Shown: positions 8,599 through 16,345 of the stretch, piece by piece | Numbering within the stretch: the first letter of the stretch is position 1 | Layout: every line of letters begins with the position of its first letter | NCBI GenBank assembly: GCA_017460835.1 | Contig: JAFUAD010000060.1 | Span: 60,304-124,303 of the forward strand | Reading direction: 5' to 3' | DNA length: 64,000 bases | Source of the DNA: Oscillospiraceae bacterium | GTDB lineage: Bacteria; Bacillota; Clostridia; Oscillospirales; Ruminococcaceae | The notes under the pieces: model-generated | Database searches by the model: none | What the model was told of the DNA's origin: nothing | Seen by the model: the letters and a program-made list of their open reading frames with translations, nothing else | Position numbers and translations under genes: made by a program

Positions 8599-9492
8599 TC
8601 ATCGCCGCGTCTGCCTGTGACCGATGTGTATTGCATCCTCCGGGCAGGCGGCTCTGCATTTCCCGCAGCGGATACACTCGCCGCAGTTGATATTTTTCAG
8701 CACATCGACTGCCATCGGGCAGACATGCGCGCAGGTGCCGCAGCCGGTACATGCCTGATGATCGACATGCATCTGATACAGCGCAAAGCGGTTGAACAGC
8801 GAGTAAAAAGCGCCGAGCGGGCAGAAATACCGGCAGAAAAATCTGCTGATGAACACCGACCCGATCAGAATCAAGCAAAGCACGGCGGCCTTCCATGTAA
8901 ACAGTGCGCCTGCGAGCCGACGGAGCATTCCGTTCCGCGCAAGCAGCGGAATGCCGCCCTCCAGCGTTCCGGCGGGGCAGATGTACTTGCAGAACCACGG
9001 CTCCCCGCGCCCGAAGCGGTCTGTGACCAGCATGGGCAGCAGGAAAACGGTCAGCAGCAGCACCCAGTATTTGAAATACCGGAAGATCCGGTCGGGCGTT
9101 TTCGGAACGCGCAGCTTCGGGGTCTGGATTTTGTGCAGCAGATCCTGGATCAGCCCGAACGGGCAGAGAAAGCCGCAGATCAGCCTGCCGAGCACGGTGC
9201 CGAACAGCACCAGCGTTCCGAGTACATAAAACGAGATGCGGTGCGATTTTCCGGCGGCGAGGCTCTGTATCGAGCCGATCGGGCAGGAGCCGAGCGCACC
9301 CGGGCAGGAGTAGCAGTTCAGAACCGGAACGCAGACGGTCTTGAGCTTTCCGGTGTAGATTTTATTTTTCGCAAAGCCGGCGATATAGCCGTTGAACAGC
9401 GCGGCGGCGCAGAGCTGAATCAGCAGCCGGAAGCGGCTCTGTCGGCGCATTTTTGCGCTTTTCTTCATCCGATCCCGATGCATTCGAGACAT
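8599..9492 (-). CDS. Polyferredoxin-like 4Fe-4S membrane protein (NapH/CcoG-like)
   Basis: 297 residues. After a basic N-terminus there are about four or five membrane segments carrying the paired cysteine motifs seen in NapH/NosR-type proteins: CPGALGSCPIG, CGFLCPFGLIQDLLHK and CRYFCPLGAFYSLFNR. The C-terminus holds two ferredoxin clusters, CTGCGTCAHVCP and CGECIRCGKCRAACP. It should move electrons across or along the membrane; partner and substrate are unknown. The ATG at 9492 has an AAGGCGGTG site; an internal ATG at 9468 overlaps the previous stop and is an alternative. Co-transcribed with the CXXC mini-protein upstream. Confidence 0.8.
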   Translation of the reverse strand: MSRMHRDRMKKSAKMRRQSRFRLLIQLCAAALFNGYIAGFAKNKIYTGKLKTVCVPVLNCYSCPGALGSCPIGSIQSLAAGKSHRISFYVLGTLVLFGTVLGRLICGFLCPFGLIQDLLHKIQTPKLRVPKTPDRIFRYFKYWVLLLTVFLLPMLVTDRFGRGEPWFCKYICPAGTLEGGIPLLARNGMLRRLAGALFTWKAAVLCLILIGSVFISRFFCRYFCPLGAFYSLFNRFALYQMHVDHQACTGCGTCAHVCPMAVDVLKNINCGECIRCGKCRAACPEDAIHIGHRQTRR

Positions 9493-9611
9493 ATTTTCAC
9501 CGCCTTGTGCAGGATCGCTTCTGTTTCCTCGCGGTACACGCCGAGGCAGAGCATTGCCGCGCCGGCCGTGATGCCGCAGACCCGCAGAAGATTCTGAATG
9601 CCCCGTTTCAT
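9465..9611 (-). CDS. CD1871A-type CXXC mini-protein
   Basis: 48 codons. It starts MKRGIQNLLRVCGITAG, has one hydrophobic helix and ends KICLECIGIG. This matches the tiny CXXC family named after Clostridioides CD1871A, which ends in the same ICLECIGIG motif and is often found beside 4Fe-4S proteins. Cys41 and Cys44 form the CXXC near the C-terminus. It overlaps the following polyferredoxin gene by 28 nt. The function is unknown; a small redox or assembly partner of the neighbour is an inference from linkage. Confidence 0.8.
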   Translation of the reverse strand: MKRGIQNLLRVCGITAGAAMLCLGVYREETEAILHKAVKICLECIGIG

Positions 9612-9646
9612 CCGTTCACGCTCCGTTCTGTTGCTGTTTCAGGTTC

Positions 9647-9675
9647 ATTCTATCACAGGTTTGCGAAAAAGTCAA
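9647..9675 (-). promoter_or_regulatory. Promoter of the CXXC/4Fe-4S pair
   Basis: TTGACT (9670-9675) and TAGAAT (9647-9652) on the minus strand with a 17-bp spacer and TGA before the -10. It stands back to back with the lipoprotein promoter at 9725. Confidence 0.7.
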
Positions 9676-9724
9676 TCGGATTCTGCGCAATCAAAGCGAA
9701 ATGTGCCGCACGCCCGTGCAGTGC

Positions 9725-9753
9725 TTGACATTTCCCCGTACTTGCTGTATAAT
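9725..9753 (+). promoter_or_regulatory. Promoter of the YD-like lipoprotein gene
   Basis: Perfect TTGACA (9725-9730) and TATAAT (9748-9753) with a 17-bp spacer, 33 bp before the ATG. Confidence 0.88.
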
Positions 9754-9785
9754 ATTGCTGATAATCGTATAAGGAGGCCAGCATT

Positions 9786-11021
9786 ATGAAACGAAACCGC
9801 ATCACAGCACTTCTGCTGACGGCTGTCATGCTGAACGGCATGTCGGCATGCGGCAGCAGAGAGACCGAACCGGAGCCCGGAGACAGCGGGAGCGCCGCAG
9901 CATCCTCGGAGCAGGCCGGAGAATCCGCTTCCGAGCCGGATGCAGAGCCCGGAGCGCAGGAGACAGAGGAGCTGCCGGAATTCACGCTTGCCGATATCCT
10001 GGCGCCGACGAACCCCGATTATCTGGTAATTCCGTTTGTCGAGGAGCCGCACTTCACCGCCGGCAAGCAGATTTCCAAAATCACAAAGGATCACCGCGAT
10101 GATACAGGCGGCGGCGTCGATTATTATGAGGAATTCTTTTTCAATGAGCAGAATCAGCTTGAGAGCTATCGGGTAACGGAGCGGGCAGTCGGGAGCCTTG
10201 CCTTCCTTGAAACCATCAACTATGAATACAATGAGGAGGGAAAGCCGGTCTCGGCAACGCACAATTTCCCGCGGCTCAGTTTTGACGATCAGAAGTTCTT
10301 TGTCGAGAATATTGTGAAACAGCAGGGAATCTACAAGCACTCCTATCCCGGGTATGTTGACCCGGACTTATCCAGAGACGAACCCTCTCCTGCTGCCGCC
10401 GCACAGGATAATCCGCCGATCGAGGCGATCGACGAATTTGATGAAGACGGGCTCAAAACGCAGACAACCGTCACCTACATGAATGGCGACACACGCGTGT
10501 TTACATTCAAATATTCTGATTCCGGCGGTGTAAGCTCACATTCCAGAACTGGACAAAGCGAGAGAATCAATGGGGGACAGCAGGTCGAAATGATGGATGA
10601 GGCTGGAAATAACTATCCCATAACAGACGAATATAGCTACAGCTTTGAACACAGAAATCTGATATATACCCATTTCGGTACCATTTATGGCAAGTGCGTT
10701 ACACAGTATACCTATAACGAAGACGGAACAATACACTATATCGTATTAGATACTCATAAAGGCGGAAAGCAGGTCTGCACCTATCAGTTCGATGAAAACG
10801 GAAATCCGGACGAGGGCGAAATCCGCAAACCTAAAAGAGCGGCGACATCCGCAGCTCCGGCTGTGACAACAACGGCGCCCCCGCGTGATCCTTCCGCTCC
10901 CGCCGTGACCACAGAGCCGCATTCCGATCTGGATGATATTGATATGTCGGATTATCCGGCCGCGGTTCTGTCTTACAGCTATCAGTACCGGGAGGGCGCG
11001 GATTCCGCCGGCGAGGAATAA
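9786..11021 (+). CDS. Secreted lipoprotein with YD/RHS-like wisps, function unknown
   Basis: 411 residues. The lipobox MSAC ends a signal peptide, so it is anchored outside the membrane through Cys. A low-complexity Glu/Ser/Ala stretch follows. The body contains several short repeats of the form Y-x-(Y/F)-(N/D)-E-(D/E)-G: YEYNEEGKP, DEFDEDGLK, YTYNEDGTI and YQFDENGNP, recalling the strand-turn units of YD or RHS proteins. A Thr/Pro linker precedes the acidic C-terminus. AAGGAGG is perfectly placed before the ATG. It is monocistronic as far as I can see. The stretch around 10500-10780 is more AT-rich than its surroundings. Confidence 0.75.
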   Translation: MKRNRITALLLTAVMLNGMSACGSRETEPEPGDSGSAAASSEQAGESASEPDAEPGAQETEELPEFTLADILAPTNPDYLVIPFVEEPHFTAGKQISKITKDHRDDTGGGVDYYEEFFFNEQNQLESYRVTERAVGSLAFLETINYEYNEEGKPVSATHNFPRLSFDDQKFFVENIVKQQGIYKHSYPGYVDPDLSRDEPSPAAAAQDNPPIEAIDEFDEDGLKTQTTVTYMNGDTRVFTFKYSDSGGVSSHSRTGQSERINGGQQVEMMDEAGNNYPITDEYSYSFEHRNLIYTHFGTIYGKCVTQYTYNEDGTIHYIVLDTHKGGKQVCTYQFDENGNPDEGEIRKPKRAATSAAPAVTTTAPPRDPSAPAVTTEPHSDLDDIDMSDYPAAVLSYSYQYREGADSAGEE

Positions 11022-11062
11022 CCAAAGCGCAAAAAGATTTTTGGAAAATCCCGGAAAAGTGC

Positions 11063-11091
11063 TTGACAAACCGGGAAAAGTGTGGTATAAT
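11063..11091 (+). promoter_or_regulatory. Promoter of rplJ-rplL
   Basis: Perfect TTGACA (11063-11068) and TATAAT (11086-11091), 17-bp spacer, extended -10 TGG. About 260 nt lie between it and the rplJ start codon. Confidence 0.9.
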
Positions 11092-11097
11092 AGCAGA

Positions 11098-11256
11098 GCC
11101 AAATGAATCAGACGAATCCCGTATTCCGCAGACAGCAGGCAGTTTTCCGCGTATTGCGCGAAAAACAGAAGTCCGGCCGAGGAGTGCCGGCCGTTCCGGA
11201 TCATGCTCTGCATGATATACAGTGAACTCCGCCTCTCCCTGTCATACGGGAGAGGC
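11098..11256 (+). promoter_or_regulatory. L10 leader RNA with attenuator
   Basis: The long leader before rplJ matches the position and general make-up of the Firmicute L10 leader, which binds the L10-L12 complex to limit its own synthesis. A hairpin at about 11171-11188 (GGCCG and CGGCC arms) is followed by an intrinsic terminator: GCCTCTCCC (11231-11239) pairs with GGGAGAGGC (11248-11256) and runs into TTTTT. The terminator ends about 95 bp before rplJ, so transcription is probably attenuated. Confidence 0.75.
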
Positions 11257-11352
11257 TTTTTGATTGTGCTCCGCGCACAAGGACTTGCCTCCCGCTTTTT
11301 CGTGCTGGATCAGACGGCGGCAAGCTCACAGCAGACGGAGGTGAAATACAAA

Positions 11353-11871
11353 ATGGCAAGTGAAAAGGTTTTGCAGGCAAAGCAGGCGAAGGTCGATGCG
11401 CTGACCGAACAGCTCAAGAATGCTGCTGCATGTGTTCTGGTTGATTACAAGGGCATCAACGTAGAGGACGACACCAAGCTCCGCAAGGAGCTGCGTGAGG
11501 CAGGCGTGCAGTATTCTGTTCAGAAGAACACCCTGATCCGCCTTGCAATGCACAACATCGGCTACGATCAGTTTGACGGCGTGCTCGAGGGTACGACCGC
11601 AATCGCGATCAGCGACGGCGACCAGACCGCAGCAGCCCGCATTCTCGGCGAATATGCAGAGAAGGCACAGAAGGCAGGCGGCAGCTTCGCACTGAAGGCC
11701 GGCTTCGTAGACGGCGAGGTCTACGATGAAGCAGGAATCAAGGCTCTGTCCAAGATTCCGTCCAAGGATGTCCTGCTCGCACAGCTCGTCGGCGCGCTCC
11801 AGGGCCCGATCCAGAAGCTCGCTGCGACCCTTCAGGCTCTCGTGGACAAGAAGAACGAAGAAGCTGCATAA
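11353..11871 (+). CDS. rplJ: 50S ribosomal protein L10
   Basis: 172 residues starting MASEKVLQAKQAKVD, with the conserved LVDYKGINV and the VQKNTLIRLAM segment. L10 forms the base of the stalk and its C-terminal helix carries the L7/L12 dimers. I chose the ATG at 11353, which has GGAGGTG upstream; the longer open frame before it is the leader. rplL follows. Confidence 0.96.
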   Translation: MASEKVLQAKQAKVDALTEQLKNAAACVLVDYKGINVEDDTKLRKELREAGVQYSVQKNTLIRLAMHNIGYDQFDGVLEGTTAIAISDGDQTAAARILGEYAEKAQKAGGSFALKAGFVDGEVYDEAGIKALSKIPSKDVLLAQLVGALQGPIQKLAATLQALVDKKNEEAA

Positions 11872-11927
11872 TCAGATTGCTGCTTCCAACTCAAATCAAA
11901 TTTTTATTTATGTAAAGGAGAATTATC

Positions 11928-12296
11928 ATGGCTTCCGAAAAGACAATGAAGTTTATCGAAGATATCAAGGCACTCTCCGTTCTCGAGCTGGCTGAGCTGG
12001 TCGAGGCAATTCAGGAAGAGTTCGGTGTCACCGCTGTTGTTGCTGCTGCGGGCGCAGGCGCTGCTGCTCCGGCTGCTGAGGCAGAGAAGACTGAGTTCGA
12101 TGTCGTGCTCAAGTCCTTCGGCGATGCAAAGATGGGCGTTATCAAGGCTGTCAAGGACGTTCTCGGTCTTGGCCTGAAGGAGGCAAAGGCTGCTGTCGAG
12201 GGTCTCGGCACTCTGAAGGAGCAGGTTCCGAAGGCAGAGGCAGAGGAGATCAAGAAGAAGCTCGAAGAAGCAGGCGCTACCATCGAGCTCAAGTAA
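11928..12296 (+). CDS. rplL: 50S ribosomal protein L7/L12
   Basis: 122 residues: N-terminal dimerisation domain, an Ala/Gly-rich hinge ([15 protein letters not shown]) and the C-terminal domain with [21 protein letters not shown]7/L12 recruits translation factors to the stalk. It lies 56 bp after rplJ with AAAGGAG upstream and is followed at once by a strong terminator. Confidence 0.97.
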   Translation: MASEKTMKFIEDIKALSVLELAELVEAIQEEFGVTAVVAAAGAGAAAPAAEAEKTEFDVVLKSFGDAKMGVIKAVKDVLGLGLKEAKAAVEGLGTLKEQVPKAEAEEIKKKLEEAGATIELK

Positions 12297-12314
12297 TTTT
12301 CACTTCCGTGATAC

Positions 12315-12351
12315 AAAACCGGCAGTACGGGCGATCTGTACTGCCGGTTTT
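12315..12351 (+). terminator. Intrinsic terminator of rplJ-rplL
   Basis: AAAACCGGCAGTAC (12315-12328) pairs perfectly with GTACTGCCGGTTTT (12338-12351) around a 9-nt loop. Confidence 0.92.
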
Positions 12352-12401
12352 CTGTATTTTGATATCTGCACGCAGCACCGCGCTCCGTGTGCGCGCAGGG
12401 C

Positions 12402-12430
12402 TTGACAATTTGCGGGTTTTGTGGCATAAT
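12402..12430 (+). promoter_or_regulatory. Promoter of the GH9 gene
   Basis: TTGACA (12402-12407) and CATAAT (12425-12430), 17-bp spacer, TGG before the -10. A strong AAAAAGGAGGGG site precedes the ATG at 12484. Confidence 0.82.
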
Positions 12431-12483
12431 GGATACAGAATGGCGTATTATGCCGCTGTTCAGAAAAAGGAGGGGATTGTACC

Positions 12484-14775
12484 ATGTTGAAGAAACGGAT
12501 CGCGGCAGGGCTTTCTGCCGCCGTGATGCTCGGGAGCTGTCTGCAAACCGTACCGGCTGCAACGGTGACCGCGGCATCGAACCCGGATTATGCAAAGGCA
12601 CTGCAAATGTCGCTGTACTTCTACGAATGCCAGCAGGCGGGGCATCTGCCGGAGTGGAACCGCGTCGAGTGGAGAGCAGACGCGGCAGTCGATGACGATG
12701 TAGACGGCGGATGGTTCGATGCGGGCGACCATGTGAAGTTCAATCTGCCGATGTCCTATTCGGCGGCGATGCTGGCCTGGGGACTGTATGAGTATCCGGA
12801 GGGCATCGAAGCAAGCGGCGAGATGACAAACTATGTCAACAACCTGAAATGGGTGCTGGATTATCTGGTGCAGTGCGATCTGGGGGATTCCGTGATCTTT
12901 CAGGTCGGCAACGGACAGGATGACCACAGATGGTGGGGGCCGGCAGAGCTCCTGCCCTACGGCATGGATGAGCAGGGCGTTACGGACCCGCGCGGACACC
13001 TTGAGGGACGCAACTGCTCTGCTGTGACCGCGGAAATGGGCGCGGCACTGGCAGCGGGCAGTGTTGCACTGAAGGGCAGAGTCGCGCAGAGCGTGCTGGA
13101 TGACTATGTCAAGCACGCAAAGAATTTCCTGAAGATGGCGGATGCAGACCGCAGCGACGAGACCTATCAGAATTCCGACGCAAAGGGCTTTTACCGCTCC
13201 AGCCATTTCTACGATGAGCTGTTCTGGTGCGCAAACTGGCTGTATATCGCCACAAATGACCAGAGCTATCTGACGCAGGCGGCATCCTATATCCCGAATC
13301 TCGGCAAGGAACAGGGACAGGATGTTCTGAAATATTCATGGGCACATTGCTGGGATGATGTGCAGCAGGGCGCAACGCTGCTCTATGCGATCAATACCGG
13401 CGATGCGGAATGGATCGCGCAGACGAAAAAGCATCTGGATTACTGGCTCAATATCGACAGCACCAAAATCGTTCCCGGCGGGCTGCGCCATGTGGATACA
13501 TGGGGATGCCTGCGCTATGCGACGGCAGTCGGCTTTCTCACCTCGGTTGCCTGCGATGAGCTCTTTCAGAATGACCCGGACAGAAGCAAGTATGTGGATC
13601 TCTACGAGACACAGATCAACTTCTGCCTCGGCGTCAACCCGGATAAGCGCGCCTATGTGGTCGGGTACGACGAGACCTCGCCGCATAACCCGCACCACAG
13701 AACGGCACATGCCTCGTGGAAAAACAGCGAGGAAACGCCGGTTGACAGCCGCCATACCCTGTACGGCGCACTGGTCGGCGGCCCGAATCTTGACGGCAGC
13801 TATGAGGATGACCGCGGCAACTACATCAACAACGAGGTCGCAACGGACTACAATGCCGCGTATACGGCGCTGCTCTGCAAGATGGTGACGGAATACGGCG
13901 GAAAGGGCGACCCGGCATTCCCGTATCCGGAGGAGCGCGATGACGAATTCTTCGTCGAGGCAAAGGTCACCAATTCGGCCTCCGGCTCGACGGTCAGCAT
14001 GAAGATCACCAACCATTCCGCATGGCCGGCGAGAGTGGTCGATAACCTCTCCATGCGCTACTATATGGATCTCTCCGAGATCATCAGCGCGGGCTTCTCC
14101 GCATCGGATGTGACGGTTCGCTGCGACCGCGATCAGGCGGCGATGTACTCCGGCGAGGGCGTAAAGCCGGCGCAGATTTCCGAGCTCAAGCAGTATAAGG
14201 GCAATATTTACTACATCGAGGTCACATTCCCGGACGGCAGAGCCGTCATGCCGATCTCCGAGGGGCGGCATCAGTGCGAGGTGATTTTGGCGCTGGTGTA
14301 TCCGAATTACGGAGACGGCTGGGATGCAGCGAATGACTATTCCGCACAGGAGAGATCAAGCTCCGAAAAGAACGTGAAAACAGCGCGGATTCCGGTCTAT
14401 GAGAGCGGCACGCTGATCTCCGGCACGGAGCCCGACGGCACGACCGGCAAGGGCTCGATCAGTGCGGCGCCTGCCCCGGACGGCCAGCCCCGCGTCACCG
14501 AGCCGATCACGCTTCCGGACGAAACCACGACCACCGCGCCGCCTGAGATCGACGGGAGCGCGGTCTGGGGCGATGCGGACTGCAACGATGCGGTTGATGT
14601 GCTGGATGCGGTCATGCTTGCGCGCGTCGCGGTGGAGGACACCGGAACCGGCATTACCGATCAGGGCAAGAAGAATGCGGATGTGACGCATGACGGCTCG
14701 ATCAGGAGCGACGACCTCAGCAAGCTGCTGAAATATCTGGCAGGACTGCTTCAGCAGAAGGATCTTGCGCCGTAA
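12484..14775 (+). CDS. Secreted dockerin-bearing GH9-CBM3c endoglucanase
   Basis: 763 residues: signal peptide (1 to about 30), GH9 domain (about 35-475), CBM3c (about 490-650), Thr/Pro linkers and a type I dockerin (about 696-757). Catalytic residues are visible: Asp79 and Asp82 in DAGDH, His and Arg in the 400-406 PHNPHHR motif, and the acid Glu451 in NNEVATDYN. A GH9 with a fused CBM3c is the processive endoglucanase type. The dockerin repeats are GDADCNDAVDVLDAV and NADVTHDGSIRSDDL, closely similar to those of the GH26 enzyme in this window, so both probably bind the same class of cohesin. Single-gene unit with its own promoter and terminator. Confidence 0.95.
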   Translation: MLKKRIAAGLSAAVMLGSCLQTVPAATVTAASNPDYAKALQMSLYFYECQQAGHLPEWNRVEWRADAAVDDDVDGGWFDAGDHVKFNLPMSYSAAMLAWGLYEYPEGIEASGEMTNYVNNLKWVLDYLVQCDLGDSVIFQVGNGQDDHRWWGPAELLPYGMDEQGVTDPRGHLEGRNCSAVTAEMGAALAAGSVALKGRVAQSVLDDYVKHAKNFLKMADADRSDETYQNSDAKGFYRSSHFYDELFWCANWLYIATNDQSYLTQAASYIPNLGKEQGQDVLKYSWAHCWDDVQQGATLLYAINTGDAEWIAQTKKHLDYWLNIDSTKIVPGGLRHVDTWGCLRYATAVGFLTSVACDELFQNDPDRSKYVDLYETQINFCLGVNPDKRAYVVGYDETSPHNPHHRTAHASWKNSEETPVDSRHTLYGALVGGPNLDGSYEDDRGNYINNEVATDYNAAYTALLCKMVTEYGGKGDPAFPYPEERDDEFFVEAKVTNSASGSTVSMKITNHSAWPARVVDNLSMRYYMDLSEIISAGFSASDVTVRCDRDQAAMYSGEGVKPAQISELKQYKGNIYYIEVTFPDGRAVMPISEGRHQCEVILALVYPNYGDGWDAANDYSAQERSSSEKNVKTARIPVYESGTLISGTEPDGTTGKGSISAAPAPDGQPRVTEPITLPDETTTTAPPEIDGSAVWGDADCNDAVDVLDAVMLARVAVEDTGTGITDQGKKNADVTHDGSIRSDDLSKLLKYLAGLLQQKDLAP

Positions 14776-14797
14776 TAACCGGCAATTGCATAGAGGC

Positions 14798-14824
14798 AAA
14801 ATGGGGGCAGTCTGCCCCCATTTT
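14798..14824 (+). terminator. Intrinsic terminator of the GH9 gene
   Basis: AAAATGGGGGCAG and its reverse complement are separated by a single T, giving a long GC-rich stem that closes on a short loop and runs into TTTTCGTTT. Confidence 0.9.
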
Positions 14825-14902
14825 CGTTTGCATCGGGAATGAACCGCTGATATTTAAGAACATTTGTTTAGTGCGATGGGAAAAGCGTGACTTTTTGCGC
14901 TG

Positions 14903-15120
14903 GGAGTGGCTTTTTCGGGGATTTTTACTCAGTCACAATCGGAGTTGCCTCTAAAGTTTTTGGTCGAGCTTTTTTCAAAAAGCTCGCGGAGTCCAGAGGC
15001 AGAGCCTCTGGTCGCCCACCGCAGTGGGCGAAACTCCCCTAGCGTGCAGAGAGCTCGGCGGGCTTGGGGACCTGCGATAGAGGTCCCCATTCCAAAATAG
15101 CATCCGCGCAGCGGATACTT
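14903..15120 (+). repeat. Structured intergenic element, copy 1
   Basis: The core (14953-15120) contains five inverted repeats in a row: HP1 14966-14985, HP2 14993-15011, HP3 15012-15031, HP4 15066-15088 and HP5 15102-15116. GGAGT (14988-14992) can pair with ACTCC (15033-15037), enclosing HP2 and HP3 in a three-way junction. The same array occurs at 41195-41358. HP2, HP4 and HP5 are identical in the two copies, while HP1 and HP3 differ only by paired changes. A 5' extension back to 14903 is shared with a fragment at 42263. The element ends about 55 bp before the ruvC promoter. I found no protein-coding explanation. Confidence 0.85.
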
Positions 15121-15174
15121 TATTCTTAATATCATAAAATCCCCGATATGCCACACCTTTTTGCGCTGTTCCCA

Positions 15175-15203
15175 TTGCTTTTTTTTGCAATATGTGCTAT
15201 AAT
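15175..15203 (+). promoter_or_regulatory. Promoter of ruvC
   Basis: TTGCTT (15175-15180) and TATAAT (15198-15203) with a 17-bp spacer; the -10 is perfect, the -35 weaker. Confidence 0.75.
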
Positions 15204-15234
15204 AGAACAGAATGCATATAAGGGGAGAGTGGCT

Positions 15235-15714
15235 TTGCGGATACTGGGAATTGATCCGGGCTATGCGACCGTCGGGTTCGGGGTTGTGGATTATCAGGGC
15301 TTTTCGTTCAAGACGCTGGAATACGGCGCGATCCTGACAGAGGCGCATACCGATTTTCCGGGGCGGCTTTTGCAGATTTACACGGATATGGTGTATCTGC
15401 TGGAAAAATACCGCCCGCAGGCGCTTTCCGTCGAAAAGCTGTATTTCAATACCAACAAGACCACGGGCATCATGGTCGCAGAGGCGCGCGGCGTGATCCT
15501 GCTCGCCTGCGCGGAAAAGGCTGTGCCGGTGTTTGAATATACGCCGCTTCAGGTGAAATCTGCGGTGGTCGGCTACGGCAAGGCTGAAAAGCGGCAGGTC
15601 ATGGACATGACCCGGCGGATCCTGCACCTGAGCGAGATTCCGAAGCCGGACGATGCGGCGGATGCGCTGGCACTGGCGATCTGCCACGGGCACTGCGCAA
15701 AGCCGGATTACTGA
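15235..15714 (+). CDS. ruvC: Holliday junction resolvase RuvC
   Basis: 159 residues starting MRILGIDPGYATVG with the first catalytic Asp, then SVEKLYFNTNKTTG with the catalytic Glu and the C-terminal DDAADALALAICH with the last Asp pair. RuvC cuts four-way junctions moved by RuvAB. The start is the TTG at 15235, which has AGGGGAG 7 nt upstream; a GTG at 15229 is too close to that site. First gene of the ruv cluster. Confidence 0.95.
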   Translation: MRILGIDPGYATVGFGVVDYQGFSFKTLEYGAILTEAHTDFPGRLLQIYTDMVYLLEKYRPQALSVEKLYFNTNKTTGIMVAEARGVILLACAEKAVPVFEYTPLQVKSAVVGYGKAEKRQVMDMTRRILHLSEIPKPDDAADALALAICHGHCAKPDY

Positions 15715-15727
15715 AAGAGGTGTTGCT

Positions 15728-16324
15728 ATGATAGACCATATACGCGGAACGGTGTGCTATAAGGAGCCGAATCTCGTCGTGATCGAGTGCGGGGGCGTCG
15801 GCTATGCCTGCCGCACCAGCCTGCAAACCACGGCGGCAGTCGGCGGAACGGACGCAGAGGCGATGCTGTATACAAGGCTCGCGGTGCGGGAGGATGAGAT
15901 CGCGCTGTACGGCTTTTTCAGCCGCGCAGAGCGGAGCTGCTACGATCAGCTCACCGGCGTGACCGGCGTCGGGCCGAAGGCGGCGCTCGCGATCCTCTCG
16001 GATATGACACCCGATCATTTCGCCCTGTCGGTTGCGGCAGGAGACTACAAGGCATTTACGAAGGTCAAGGGCATCGGCACAAAGACCGCGCAGCGGATCG
16101 TGCTGGAGCTGAAGGACAAGGTCGCGAAGACGGCAGAGCTCTCCGGGCTCCCGGATATCCCGGCGGCGCCGGTCGGCGGGAATACCGAGGAGGCGATGGC
16201 AGCGCTGCTGGTGCTCGGCTATTCCCAGAGCGAGGCGGCATCTGCGCTGCGCACGCTGGAGCCGGGGCTGCCCTCCTCGGAGCTGATCCGGCTTTCGCTG
16301 ATGCAGCTCGGAAAGAACCTTTGA
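15728..16324 (+). CDS. ruvA: Holliday junction DNA helicase subunit RuvA
   Basis: 198 residues: N-terminal OB fold starting MIDHIRGTVCYKEPN, the two helix-hairpin-helix units (LTGVTGVGPKAALAIL and KVKGIGTKTAQRIV) and the C-terminal domain that contacts RuvB (EEAMAALLVLGYSQSEA). It binds the junction and loads RuvB. It lies 13 bp after ruvC. Unusually, ruvB is not next but 6.2 kb downstream, past a lipoprotein array. Confidence 0.96.
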   Translation: MIDHIRGTVCYKEPNLVVIECGGVGYACRTSLQTTAAVGGTDAEAMLYTRLAVREDEIALYGFFSRAERSCYDQLTGVTGVGPKAALAILSDMTPDHFALSVAAGDYKAFTKVKGIGTKTAQRIVLELKDKVAKTAELSGLPDIPAAPVGGNTEEAMAALLVLGYSQSEAASALRTLEPGLPSSELIRLSLMQLGKNL

Positions 16325-16345
16325 TTCAGACGGAGATACGAAAGA

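Noticed and set aside
14929-15190. Minus-strand reading frames beginning MGTSIAGPQARRALC in both repeat copies
   Set aside because: The frames are alike because the DNA repeats are alike; the differences between copies are paired in hairpin arms, which points to structure and not to protein.
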